From NCBI GenBank assembly GCA_028818375.1, contig JAPPOB010000007.1:226490-290489 (forward strand): a DNA stretch of 64,000 nucleotides, in the 5' to 3' direction. The stretch's first letter is position 1; every line of letters begins with the position of its first letter. This document shows, piece by piece, positions 17,074 to 25,280 of the stretch. A model generated the notes under the pieces. That model was not told the origin of the DNA. It did not search any database and was given only the letters and a program-made list of their open reading frames with translations. Both the position numbers and the translations under genes were made by a program. Source of the DNA: Anaerolineaceae bacterium (GTDB taxonomy: Bacteria; Chloroflexota; Anaerolineae; Aggregatilineales; Phototrophicaceae).

Positions 17074-17102
17074 ATTGTACCGCCCCATCTCATTAACACC
17101 AA
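17074..17102 (-). promoter_or_regulatory. Predicted promoter of binding-protein gene 3
   Basis: Minus-strand TTGGTG (17097-17102), 17-bp spacer, TACAAT (17074-17079; five of six matches to the -10 consensus). The predicted start is near 17067. It is divergent from the VanZ-like gene, whose ATG lies at 17128. Confidence 0.55.
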
Positions 17103-17127
17103 CTTCCCCGCGTGTATAGTTGTCGCC

Positions 17128-17502
17128 ATGGTATCATGTCCCCCGCTGCCCGCCCTGTCACGTCGCCTTGTCGCCCTCGTCTGGACCCTGTTGCTGTGCT
17201 TCATCCTGCTGCAGCCAGGCCGCGACCCGCTCATCGGGCCCGCCGCCGCCGGCGACCACGACGCCTTCGGTCTGCTGTTGCTGCATCTGGCCCATCTGCT
17301 CGGATTCGCCCTGATGACCTGGCTCTGGTGGCGCGCGCTCAATGCCATTCGCCCCGCCCTGCTCATATCGCTGGCCTGCGGCCTGCTGACCGAAGTGGGC
17401 CAGACCTTCGTGCCCGACCGCGGCCTCTCGGCGCTGGATCTGGCGCTCAACGGCGGCGGGGCTCTGGCCGTCGCGCTCTGGCTGCGCCGGCGCGACGCCT
17501 GA
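17128..17502 (+). CDS. VanZ-like membrane protein
   Basis: A 124-residue protein with four hydrophobic segments. Conserved VanZ-family features are present: a short first helix, HLLGFALMTWLWW, and the EVGQTFVPDRGLSALDLALN block, close to the usual E-x-x-Q-x-F-x-x-x-R-x-x-x-x-x-D signature. The first ATG after the SBP promoter region was chosen; longer in-frame versions would run antisense through the binding-protein gene. The family's role in glycopeptide (teicoplanin) tolerance is known only for VanZ itself; most relatives, including this one, have no assigned function. Confidence 0.8.
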   Translation: MVSCPPLPALSRRLVALVWTLLLCFILLQPGRDPLIGPAAAGDHDAFGLLLLHLAHLLGFALMTWLWWRALNAIRPALLISLACGLLTEVGQTFVPDRGLSALDLALNGGGALAVALWLRRRDA

Positions 17503-17567
17503 TCGCTCAGGCCTGCTGCACCAGGTTACCGCATGGTAGGGGCGATCTATTCGTCCGTCGCGCGGAT

Positions 17568-19100
17568 TCAGGCATGCTGCATCAGGATGCCGCCCAGCAG
17601 CGCGATCGAAATGCAGACCACCACCAGACCGGCCAGCGGCGTGCCCAGCAGCACGGAGGCCACGATCGCGAGGCCGAAGCTGGCGCCGGTGCCCAGCAGC
17701 CGCGTCTGCAGTTCGCGCGTGGCCGTCATCGCCGCCGCGCCGCAAAGCGCCAGCAGCAGCCCCAGCAGGGGAATGGTCATGACGCCCGTGATGAGGAACT
17801 CGAAAAAGAGTTCCGGTGGCAGGTCCTGCAGGAAGCGGAACCAGGCGAGCAGCGCGCCGGCCAGCAGAAAGGCCAGTGGCAGCAGCACGTCGGCCAGAAA
17901 GATCTGAAAGCCGTCCAGGGGCAGGAACTGGCGCAGGAAGGGCTCCTGCACGTCGCGGCGGAAGGTGTAAAGCAGCCCGATCGGCGGCGCGATGCCGGCG
18001 ATCAGCAGCCAGCCGATCCACAATGGCACCGGCAACTCGTTGGCCAGAATCAGGCCCGCGGCCCAGGTCATGCCCGCGCCCCAGAGCGCGTTGACCAGCA
18101 TCAGCGAGGGGTGGCGCAGGCCGGCGATGGCCGAGCGCACCACCATCGCCCGCTTGCCATAGACTCTCGGGATGCGCAAACGCGGCCGTTGACCGGCGCG
18201 CGCCTGCTGCAGGCGGATACGCAACTGCAGGTCCGGCATACGCCAGGCCAGCAGGCCCAGCGCGGCCAGACGCGCGTACACGGCGCTTTCGTCCGCCGCC
18301 TGGATCATGTTGATGCGCGCGCCGAGGATCACGAAGCTGGCCACCAGCCCGGCCGCCACCAGCGCGATCAGGGCCAGCGCCGTCAGCGGCGCCAGGTCGT
18401 AGACGCTGAGCACCAGCAGGCGCCCCGGCCACAGGGTCTGGTCCGGCGCCACTTGCGCCAGGGGCAGCAGCAGCAGCGGCGTCAGCCAGAGCCAGCGCCA
18501 GCGGCTGACCTGCGGATACACCAGGCGCAGGATGCCCAGCAGCCAGGCCAGCGACCAAGTCAGCACCACCAGCAGGCTCACGACCAGCACCACGCGCAGG
18601 CTGTCCAGCGGCGTGGCGGGCGCCAGCGGCGCGCGCAGCAGGACGGTCAGCAGGGCCCAGACGGCGCCGAAGATGATGCAGCGCGTCAGCACCTGCCGGA
18701 TGAAGCCCGGCAACACCGGCACCGATCGCGCCAGCGGCGAACCCACGATCCAGGCCATGTCGGGGAAACTGAGTTTGAGCGGTGTGCTGCGCAGCGAGGC
18801 CATCATGGCCCAGGTTTGCAGCAGCAGCACGGCCGGCGGAATGCGCTCCAGCAACTGCGCCAGGGTCTGCGGCGCCATGGACTGGCCGATCGACAGGGCG
18901 AGGTCATGGCCCCAGGCCCACATGGCGAAGAACCAGATCGAGCCGATGCCCAGCAGATAAAGCACGTAGACCCGCTGCATCCAGGAGCTCGCCTGCGCAT
19001 CGTAGCCCAGCAGGCGCAGCCAGAAGACCGCGCCGGAGCGGAACTGGCGCCAGCGCAGACCAAAGAGGATGCGCAGGTCAGTCAGCGGCAGCGGCGTCAT
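17568..19100 (-). CDS. ABC exporter membrane subunit
   Basis: A 510-residue polytopic protein with about 12 hydrophobic segments in two halves joined by a basic cytoplasmic stretch (LRIRLQQARAGQRPRLRIPR). Its start overlaps the end of the ABC ATPase gene by 23 nt, which ties it to that ATPase as its transmembrane partner. It resembles the large ABC-2 type permeases of export systems but shows no family signature I recognise with certainty. Transported substrate unknown. Confidence 0.75.
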   Translation of the reverse strand: MTPLPLTDLRILFGLRWRQFRSGAVFWLRLLGYDAQASSWMQRVYVLYLLGIGSIWFFAMWAWGHDLALSIGQSMAPQTLAQLLERIPPAVLLLQTWAMMASLRSTPLKLSFPDMAWIVGSPLARSVPVLPGFIRQVLTRCIIFGAVWALLTVLLRAPLAPATPLDSLRVVLVVSLLVVLTWSLAWLLGILRLVYPQVSRWRWLWLTPLLLLPLAQVAPDQTLWPGRLLVLSVYDLAPLTALALIALVAAGLVASFVILGARINMIQAADESAVYARLAALGLLAWRMPDLQLRIRLQQARAGQRPRLRIPRVYGKRAMVVRSAIAGLRHPSLMLVNALWGAGMTWAAGLILANELPVPLWIGWLLIAGIAPPIGLLYTFRRDVQEPFLRQFLPLDGFQIFLADVLLPLAFLLAGALLAWFRFLQDLPPELFFEFLITGVMTIPLLGLLLALCGAAAMTATRELQTRLLGTGASFGLAIVASVLLGTPLAGLVVVCISIALLGGILMQHA

Positions 19101-19893
19101 CGGGCCTGGTTGAATTGCGGCGGCGGCGCAGGGCGGCGCGCAGCATGCTGTCGAGGGTCAGGGGGTCGTCCGCGCCAAGGCCCAGCGAGGCGCGCAATTC
19201 GTCCGGCGTGCCCTGGCCGATGATCTCGCCCTGTTCCATGATGAGATAGCGATCGGGCCAGGCTTCATGCGGCAACTGGTGACTGCTGAGCAGGATCGTC
19301 ATGCCTTCGTTGCGGTGGCGATTGAGTTCGATCCAAAGTTCGTCGGCGGAGACGGGGTCCAGCGGGCCGAGGGGCTCGTCCATCAGCAGGATTTTGGGTT
19401 CGACCAGCAACGCCATGCACATGGCCAGCTTGTAGCGCATGCCGCGCGAGAAGGCGAAGGGGAAGGCATCGCGATTGTTGAAGAGGCCGTAGCGCTCCAG
19501 CAGGTCCTCGCCCTCGTCCTCCCAGTCGCGCCAGCCATGCGACTGCGCCGCGAACTGCAAATGCTCCCAGGCGGTCAACTCGTCATAGAAGGGCGGCGTA
19601 TCCGGCAGCAGCACCACGTGCTCGCGCGCCTGACGCTCGTTTTCCGCCAGCGCCTGGCCCATGATGTGCACCTCGCCGTCGCTGGCGCGCGACCAGCCGG
19701 CGATACAGCGCAGCAGGGTGGACTTGCCGGCGCCGTTGCGCCCGACGAGCGCGATCAGTTCGCCCGCGCCGGCCTGAAAGGACACGTCGCTGAGCGCGTG
19801 GAAGGACCCGTACTTGTAGCCGAGGCCCTGCACCCGCAAAAGGTCGCGGGGCGCATCGTCGGCATTGCGGGCCGCAGGGTTTTCGTCGTTCAT
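19078..19893 (-). CDS. ABC transporter ATP-binding protein
   Basis: A 271-residue ATPase. Walker A GRNGAGKST (near residue 52), Walker B ILLMDEPLGPLDP and the switch His in SSHQLPHE are intact. The signature motif is altered to FSRGMRYKLAM instead of LSGGQ, as in several ABC-2 exporters. The ATG overlaps the stop of the upstream gene (ATGA) and the 3' end overlaps the permease, so the three genes form a tightly coupled operon. It powers export of an unknown substrate. Confidence 0.9.
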   Translation of the reverse strand: MNDENPAARNADDAPRDLLRVQGLGYKYGSFHALSDVSFQAGAGELIALVGRNGAGKSTLLRCIAGWSRASDGEVHIMGQALAENERQAREHVVLLPDTPPFYDELTAWEHLQFAAQSHGWRDWEDEGEDLLERYGLFNNRDAFPFAFSRGMRYKLAMCMALLVEPKILLMDEPLGPLDPVSADELWIELNRHRNEGMTILLSSHQLPHEAWPDRYLIMEQGEIIGQGTPDELRASLGLGADDPLTLDSMLRAALRRRRNSTRPDDAAAAD

Positions 19894-20429
19894 GAGCTCC
19901 TGTCATCCGGCGCCGGCTCCATGCTGAGCAAGGTATGGGGCCGCGCCACATAGTAAAGGCGCCAGGTCGCGCCATCCTCGATGGCTGCCAGGGCAGCCTC
20001 GGATACGGCGAATTCCTGCTCCGCCACGCGCAGATAGTAACCGGTGCGCGAACCCGGCCGGCCGGCGATGTCGTCCGTGCGGCGCTCGCGCAGCACGTAG
20101 CAAGTGACCGGGCCGCTGACACAAAGGACGTGACCGGGCGCGAGCAGGGCGCGAAAACGTTGCCACAGTATCCACAACAGAAAGGCGAGGCCCGCCGTCA
20201 GCGCCTCGGCGCCGAGGGCCAGCACGATGCCCTCCGCAGTGGCGCCCGGCAGCAGGCCGAGGATGACGCTGGCGGCCAGCAGGCCGATCAGCAGGGTCAG
20301 CAAGGCGAGGACGACGATCAGCCGGCGGCGACGCGCGAAGACCCGGTTGCGCTGGCGCGCGCTGAGGCGTCCCTCGCGGTTGGCGCGCAGTTCCGCCTCG
20401 TCAAACTTCAGGGCCTCGCCCGCGTCCAT
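19890..20429 (-). CDS. Two-helix membrane protein of the ABC exporter operon
   Basis: A 179-residue protein: acidic N terminus, Arg-rich stretch (SARQRNRVFARRRR), two adjacent hydrophobic helices (about residues 40-95), then a soluble beta-rich C domain. The ATG at 20429 was chosen because GGAGCGGGG precedes it; the 50 codons upstream are Pro/Gly/Ala-rich and look non-coding. It overlaps the ATPase gene by 4 nt. Probably an accessory subunit of the exporter. No family recognised. Confidence 0.65.
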   Translation of the reverse strand: MDAGEALKFDEAELRANREGRLSARQRNRVFARRRRLIVVLALLTLLIGLLAASVILGLLPGATAEGIVLALGAEALTAGLAFLLWILWQRFRALLAPGHVLCVSGPVTCYVLRERRTDDIAGRPGSRTGYYLRVAEQEFAVSEAALAAIEDGATWRLYYVARPHTLLSMEPAPDDRSS

Positions 20430-20602
20430 CCCCGCTCCGCTGCAATTGCCCGCATCCGGCACAGGCGCGCCGACGGGAGGGGCGGATGCTGGCGGCGGTC
20501 CTGTATTTCCCTGCCGCGCCTCCGGCGACCCGGCGCCTTGGGCGGCGGCTGTCCGAACGCCATGATACTGCCGCCGCAAGTGCGCTGCCAGCCCCTGGGC
20601 CC

Positions 20603-21889
20603 TCAGGCGACGGGGCTGGTGTAGCGCCGCAGACCCGGGTAGCGCAGGGCGATCACGCCGGTCAGCGCCAGCGCGGCCAGGCCGCCGGAAACGATGGCGA
20701 GGGGCGCGCCGAAAAGCGCCGCCACCAGACCGGCCTCGATTTCGCCCAGTTGCGGGCCGCCCATGGCGAAGACCATGTTCACCCCGGTCATGCGACCGCG
20801 CAGGCCGTCGGGCGTGTTCACCTGGCGGATGGTGTTGCGGATAACCGAAGAGACGGTGTCGCCCGCGCCGGTCAGCGCAAAGAGCAGCCAGGAAAGCGCC
20901 AGGCTGGTGGAGAGACCGAAGAGCGCGGTCGCCAGCGCGTAGAGCGCCACGCTGACCAGCAACGCCAGCCCCTGGCGCCGGATCTCGCGGCCCAGCGCCA
21001 GCAGGCTGCCGGCCAGCACGGCGCCGGTCGGCTGGGCGGCTGCCAGCAGACCGTAGCCCTGCGCGCCCACGCCCAGCACGTCCACCGCGATGATGGGCAG
21101 CATGCTGCGCGCCGAGGCGAAGAACACCGCCAGAAAATCCAGCAGCATGGTGCCGCGGATGATGCGCGTGCGAAAGGTGAAGCGCAATCCGTCCATGAAG
21201 GCGCCCGGGTTCAGGTGGCGGCGGCCCGGCGACGCGCCCCGATGCCGCAACAGGGTCACGGCGAGCGCCGCCGACAACAGGGCGAGCGCCGTCAGCGCGT
21301 AGACCATTCCGACCGGCCCGCTGAAGTGCGCGCCCTGCCGCTGCGCGGCGCCGATGAGCGCTCCGGCCAGCGCCGGCCCGATGATGTTGGCCAGTTGCCA
21401 GACCAGCATCTCAAGGCTGATGGCGTTGCTCAGGTGTTCGCGGCGCACCAGCTGCGGCACCAGCGACTGGCGCGCGGGCAGGTCGAAGGCCATCAGGCCG
21501 GCCGCCAGCGCCCCCGCCAAATAGACCGGCGCCAGCGTCGCGCCGCCGCCGAGGGTCAGCAGCGCCAGCCCCAGCGAGAGCAGCGCGGCCAGGGCGCGCG
21601 TCACGACCATCAGGCGGCGTCGCTCCCAGGCGTCGGCCGCCATGCCGCCCAGCAGCGAACAGAGGATGATGGGCAACATGCGAATCAGACCCAGCCCGCC
21701 CAGCCCGAGGGCCTCGGCGCCCAGCGCCAGCTCCTGCCCGAAGAGTTGCAGCGTCAGCGTCTGGTCCTTGAGCAACTGGAAGACGTGCCAGTTGATGGCG
21801 AAGGTCTGCATCTGCGAGCCGGTGGTGGAGAGCAGTTCGGCGCTCCAGAGCAGACGATAATCGCGGTAGCGCAGGGCCGCGAGGCGCAC
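20603..21889 (-). CDS. MFS transporter (EntS/MFS_3-like)
   Basis: A 428-residue protein with 12 hydrophobic segments. The N terminus LRYRDYRLLWSAELLSTTG resembles the FRxLWxGQxxSxxG pattern of MFS_3 drug/siderophore exporters, and an ADAWERRRLM loop sits between helices 2 and 3. The start lies 2 nt after the stop of the MaoC-like gene, so the two are one operon. Probable small-molecule exporter; substrate unknown. Confidence 0.85.
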   Translation of the reverse strand: MRLAALRYRDYRLLWSAELLSTTGSQMQTFAINWHVFQLLKDQTLTLQLFGQELALGAEALGLGGLGLIRMLPIILCSLLGGMAADAWERRRLMVVTRALAALLSLGLALLTLGGGATLAPVYLAGALAAGLMAFDLPARQSLVPQLVRREHLSNAISLEMLVWQLANIIGPALAGALIGAAQRQGAHFSGPVGMVYALTALALLSAALAVTLLRHRGASPGRRHLNPGAFMDGLRFTFRTRIIRGTMLLDFLAVFFASARSMLPIIAVDVLGVGAQGYGLLAAAQPTGAVLAGSLLALGREIRRQGLALLVSVALYALATALFGLSTSLALSWLLFALTGAGDTVSSVIRNTIRQVNTPDGLRGRMTGVNMVFAMGGPQLGEIEAGLVAALFGAPLAIVSGGLAALALTGVIALRYPGLRRYTSPVA

Positions 21890-21891
21890 GC

Positions 21892-22338
21892 TCAGCCTGG
21901 CCGCATGCGGAAGAGGGCCGTGCGCGTCACCTCCACACAGAGCGCGCCGTCCTGGTTGCGGCCGTAATGCCGCAGCGTGACGAGGCCTTCACCCGGGCGC
22001 GAGCGACTCTCCCGTTTGGCAAGCACCTCGGTCTCCACCGACAGCGTGTCCCCCGGGTAAAGCGGGTGCGGATGCCGTACCTGCTCGTAGCCGAGATTGG
22101 CGACGATCGTGCCATGGGTGAGTTCCGGCACGCTGATGCCGACCACCAGACCGAGGGTGAACAGGCCGTTCATGATCCGCCGGCCAAAGACCGTTTCGCG
22201 CGCGAAGTTCTCGTCGAGGTGCAGCGGCTGCGGGTTGTGCGTCAGGCTGCTGAAGAGCAGGTTGTCGGTTTCCGTGAGGGTGCGGGCCAGGCGATGGCGG
22301 ATGCGCTGGCCGGGTTGCAGGTCTTCGTAATAGCGCAT
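21892..22338 (-). CDS. MaoC-like (R)-hydratase / dehydratase
   Basis: A 148-residue hot-dog-fold protein. The hydratase-2 motif is seen as TDNLLFSSLTHNPQPLH, with D and H-N-P spaced as in MaoC/PhaJ enzymes that hydrate trans-2-enoyl-CoA. Then come FGRRIMNG (lid) and YPGDTLSVETEV. The ATG at 22338 was chosen for homology and GGAGGAG 9 nt upstream. A short-chain acyl-CoA hydratase is likely (for example crotonyl or mesaconyl type); the co-operonic MFS gene does not clarify the substrate. Confidence 0.85.
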   Translation of the reverse strand: MRYYEDLQPGQRIRHRLARTLTETDNLLFSSLTHNPQPLHLDENFARETVFGRRIMNGLFTLGLVVGISVPELTHGTIVANLGYEQVRHPHPLYPGDTLSVETEVLAKRESRSRPGEGLVTLRHYGRNQDGALCVEVTRTALFRMRPG

Positions 22339-22392
22339 GCCCGGGCGCTCCTCCCCGCCCGCCGGGGAGTATAACAACCCGTCGCCACACAT

Positions 22393-22441
22393 AAACAGAC
22401 CGTGCGTTGTGCGGGGGGACACACCGGCGCACGATCTGTTT
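22393..22441. terminator. Inverted repeat with 14-nt arms between two minus-strand genes
   Basis: AAACAGACCGTGCG (22393-22406) and CGCACGATCTGTTT (22428-22441) pair with one G-U-type mismatch around a 21-nt spacer. It lies in the 276-nt gap downstream of the gene ending at 22615 and upstream of the MaoC-like gene. It is followed by only three T residues, so it is a possible terminator or operator. Nothing else was identified in this gap. Confidence 0.45.
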
Positions 22442-22614
22442 CGTTTCCGGCTGCGGTTACCCGCTCGCCTGCGAACCCGACCTGCCAGACTTGCCACGTA
22501 TGGAGGAAGGAGAATTCCTGTATTGCACAGTGGTCAGATTCGTCTTGTCGCCAAGAGTAGGGGCGGCGCGTAAGTGGCCGGTGAGTCGACCATGAGCAGC
22601 CAGTGAGAGTTGCG

Positions 22615-23718
22615 TCAGCCGCCGCTGACCGGGGGCCCGATGTAGGCGCCGGTCTCCAGCGTGGCGCCGGCCGGAGGCTGCCGGCCCGGCAGGCCGACGC
22701 CCTGCTGGCAGAGCAGGTTGGCCTCGTCGCGCCGCTGCGCCAGCGCGGCGTCGGCGCGCAGGACGAGGGCCTGCTGCAGTTGCTCATGGGCCGCGCAGGG
22801 ATCGCCCTGGGCCAGCAACTGCTCCGCCCAGGCCGCGTGCTGCCCGGCGAGCAAGCCGGGCAACTCGCCACCGCGATAGCCGGGGGCCACGTCATAGAGT
22901 TCGCGCAGGGCCGGGATGGCCGCCGCCGGGCCGCGGCTGATCTGGCTGCGGGCGTCGAGATACAGGGCCGCCACGTAGCGCTCGTAGCGCAGGCCGCTGT
23001 CCGCCGACAGCCCGTAGCGGATCGCCTCGTCCGTCACCAGGATGGCTTCCGCGAGGCGCTCGCCACTGCGAAAGAGGCGCTGCGCCTGGCGCGTCAGGCC
23101 GTTGAGAATGAGCTCGCGCACGGTCACGCTGGCATAGTCCGGCGCCAGGGCCTCCAGCGCCTGCAACAGGTCCACGCCCTCTTCATAGTCGCCGGCGCCG
23201 ATGGCCGCGCGCCCCTGGCGCAGCAACTCCTCCGGGTCCCAGGCGACGGTCTGCGGCGCCACGACGGTGGCGGTGATCGTGGGCGTGAAGGTGGCGGCGG
23301 GCGTGAAGGTGAGGGTTGGCCGCGCCAGCGCGGTCGCCGTCTGTCGCAGTTGCGGCAACTGCGGGACGGCGGGGGTCAGGTCGGCGAAGAAGTCCAGGCG
23401 CGCCTGCAGCAACTGTGTGTTGCCCGCGGCCACGTCGCCGGGGATGCGGTTCAACTGGTCACGCAGGCGCGCCGCCCGGGTGACGGCGATGACGTCCCGC
23501 GCCTCCTGCTGCCCGGCCGTCCAGCCCGCCAGGCCGGCCAGCGCCACGATGAGCAGCGCCAGCAAAAGCAGCGCCAGCGCCGCCAGGCTCTGGTAAAGAC
23601 AGTTGCGGTTGTCGCGCCGGGCCGGCGGTCGCCGGCGTCCCGGCGTGGGGCGCGCCCGCTGCCTTTCCCCTGTTGGCAGCGGCGGCAGCGGCTGCGTATC
23701 GTCCTGGGGCGTACTCAT
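22615..23718 (-). CDS. Membrane-anchored repeat (TPR-like) protein with Thr/Pro-rich stalk
   Basis: A 367-residue protein. Cytoplasmic Pro/Arg-rich N terminus (about 1-40), one membrane helix (about 45-68), an extracytoplasmic helical segment, a Thr-rich linker (ATATFTPTIT-like, about 130-150), then helical repeats with TPR-like spacing (LLRQGRAAIGAGDYEEGVDL and following). Thr/Pro-rich stalks of this kind are common in Chloroflexota surface proteins. Probably a cell-envelope scaffold. No enzymatic motif seen. Confidence 0.7.
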   Translation of the reverse strand: MSTPQDDTQPLPPLPTGERQRARPTPGRRRPPARRDNRNCLYQSLAALALLLLALLIVALAGLAGWTAGQQEARDVIAVTRAARLRDQLNRIPGDVAAGNTQLLQARLDFFADLTPAVPQLPQLRQTATALARPTLTFTPAATFTPTITATVVAPQTVAWDPEELLRQGRAAIGAGDYEEGVDLLQALEALAPDYASVTVRELILNGLTRQAQRLFRSGERLAEAILVTDEAIRYGLSADSGLRYERYVAALYLDARSQISRGPAAAIPALRELYDVAPGYRGGELPGLLAGQHAAWAEQLLAQGDPCAAHEQLQQALVLRADAALAQRRDEANLLCQQGVGLPGRQPPAGATLETGAYIGPPVSGG

Positions 23719-23861
23719 GGATGCTTGTCGGGCTCCTCCCGCGAGGCGCGCGCCAGTATAGCAGAGCGCGAGGGCGCCCTGGGCGGTCGGCTGGCTCTTG
23801 TGTCCGGCCGGTCCTGGCTGGTACGGTCATCAGCGATCAGGGAGGACTGGGTGACTCCAGC

Positions 23862-25082
23862 GTGTTAAGCCGCGTTTCCGCGCCGGACAGCAGCAGCAGC
23901 TGGCGTTTCGTCATCCTCGCGCTCTGCGTGCTGACGCCCTTCGGCACCGTCACCATGCCAAACATGTCGCTGCCTCCCATGTTCGGCATCATCAGCGAGG
24001 AACTGGGCCTCTCCCTGGTGGAAATCGGGGGTATCTGGGGCATGGTGGGCTTCAGCGGCGTCTTCTTCGCCATCATCGGCGGCACCATCGGCGACCGCCT
24101 CGGCGCGCGCAACATGCTCTTTCTGATCTGCCTGTTCAGCGGCATCTTCGGCCTGCTGCGGGCCTTCGCGACGGACTTCGTCAGCCTGTTGCTGTTCTCC
24201 ATGCTCTACGGCTTCGCCCAGGGCTCCGTCCCGGTGATGGTCTTCAAGGCCATGCGCCAATGGATTCCGGGGAAGAACCTGGGCATGGCCAGCGGTATCA
24301 TCTCGGCCGGCTTCGCCGGCGGCCTGATGCTCGGCCCGCTGCTCAGCACCAGCGTCATCCTGCCGGCCCTCGGCGGCTGGCGCCAGGTGCTGGTGCTCTA
24401 TGGCCTGCTGGCCATCGCGATCAGCGTACTGTGGCTGCTGCTGCACCCGGCCGGCCGCCACGCCGAGGGCGAGGACGGCGGCGCCGTCAGCGTGCTGGCC
24501 GGTCTGCGAGCGGCGGCCCGCATTCGCAACCTGTGGCTGATGGGCATCGGCGGGCTGGGCATTGGCGCCTGTTTCAGCGGCTTCAGCGGCTATCTGCCCA
24601 CCTACCTCAAGGCGGTCGGCTGGGCGCCGCTGGACGCGGACCGCGCCCTGTCGCTCTTCTTCCTCGCCAGCCTGGTCTGCGTGGTGCCGATCTCCACGCT
24701 CTCGGACCGGCTGCGCATCCGCCGCGGTTTTCTGGTCGCCCTCGCCTTGCTACTGGGCCTCGGCGTCGGCGCGCTGGGCCTCGTGGCCGGGGCGCTGGTG
24801 CTTTTGGTGGCCGTCGTCACCGGCTCGTCCTTCGATTCGGTGATGGCGCTGCAGCAGACCAGCGTCATGGAAGTGGAGGGCGTCGACAACTCGCTCAGCG
24901 GCAGCGCCCTGGGCATGGTCACGACGATTCGCAACCTCGGCATCGCCTTCGCGCCGCCGCTGGGCAACAGCCTGGCGATCTACAGCGCCGGCCTGCCCTT
25001 TCTCTTCTGGGGCGCCTGCGGCGTCTGCGCCGCGCTGGTCTTCAGCGTCGCCTACAACCCGCCGCGGCGGGCGACGACCTGA
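23862..25082 (+). CDS. MFS transporter
   Basis: A 406-residue protein with 12 hydrophobic segments. GDRLGARN sits between helices 2 and 3, and DRLRIRRGF is the matching loop in the second half. The domain pattern (FGIISEELGLSLVEIGGIWG) is typical of organic-anion or cyanate/nitrate-type MFS proteins, but the substrate is not determinable. I took the in-frame GTG at 23862; GGAGG lies 16 nt upstream, a long spacing, so the start could be a few codons off. Upstream in-frame sequence is antisense to the repeat-protein gene. Confidence 0.75.
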   Translation: MLSRVSAPDSSSSWRFVILALCVLTPFGTVTMPNMSLPPMFGIISEELGLSLVEIGGIWGMVGFSGVFFAIIGGTIGDRLGARNMLFLICLFSGIFGLLRAFATDFVSLLLFSMLYGFAQGSVPVMVFKAMRQWIPGKNLGMASGIISAGFAGGLMLGPLLSTSVILPALGGWRQVLVLYGLLAIAISVLWLLLHPAGRHAEGEDGGAVSVLAGLRAAARIRNLWLMGIGGLGIGACFSGFSGYLPTYLKAVGWAPLDADRALSLFFLASLVCVVPISTLSDRLRIRRGFLVALALLLGLGVGALGLVAGALVLLVAVVTGSSFDSVMALQQTSVMEVEGVDNSLSGSALGMVTTIRNLGIAFAPPLGNSLAIYSAGLPFLFWGACGVCAALVFSVAYNPPRRATT

Positions 25083-25092
25083 GGGACTGCCT

Positions 25093-25260
25093 TCACAGCG
25101 AGGAACTGCCCTGCGAATCCTCGCTCATCAGATGCGGCAGCAGCAACATCCCGATGCAGAAGAAAAGCATGATCGGCAGCGGCACGACGCGCTCCAGCAG
25201 CACCCAGCCCGAAAGGGTGACGCAGATGATGGCCGCGCTGAGTTCCAGTCTGCTGATCAA
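25093..25260 (-). CDS. Small membrane protein (55 aa) downstream of pepF
   Basis: Starts at a TTG with GGAGG 4 nt upstream and begins 20 nt after the pepF stop on the same strand. The translation is LISRLELSAAIICV..., with two hydrophobic stretches (about 8-22 and 26-43) and an acidic/Ser tail ending QGSSSL. It fills almost the whole gap to the convergent MFS gene. No homologous family recognised. The placement, ribosome site and hydrophobic pattern support a real gene. Confidence 0.5.
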   Translation of the reverse strand: MISRLELSAAIICVTLSGWVLLERVVPLPIMLFFCIGMLLLPHLMSEDSQGSSSL

Positions 25261-25280
25261 GGGCCCTCCGCCCGCGACCT

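Noticed and set aside
17112..19223. 703-codon open frame on the plus strand opposite the ABC exporter genes
   Set aside because: Gln/Arg/His-rich low-complexity translation, antisense to a membrane protein and an ABC ATPase with clear motifs.
22407..22595. 62-codon plus-strand frame with several Cys in the 22.3-22.6 kb gap
   Set aside because: No ribosome site, overlaps an inverted repeat, and no neighbour or motif supports it; the Cys content is probably chance.
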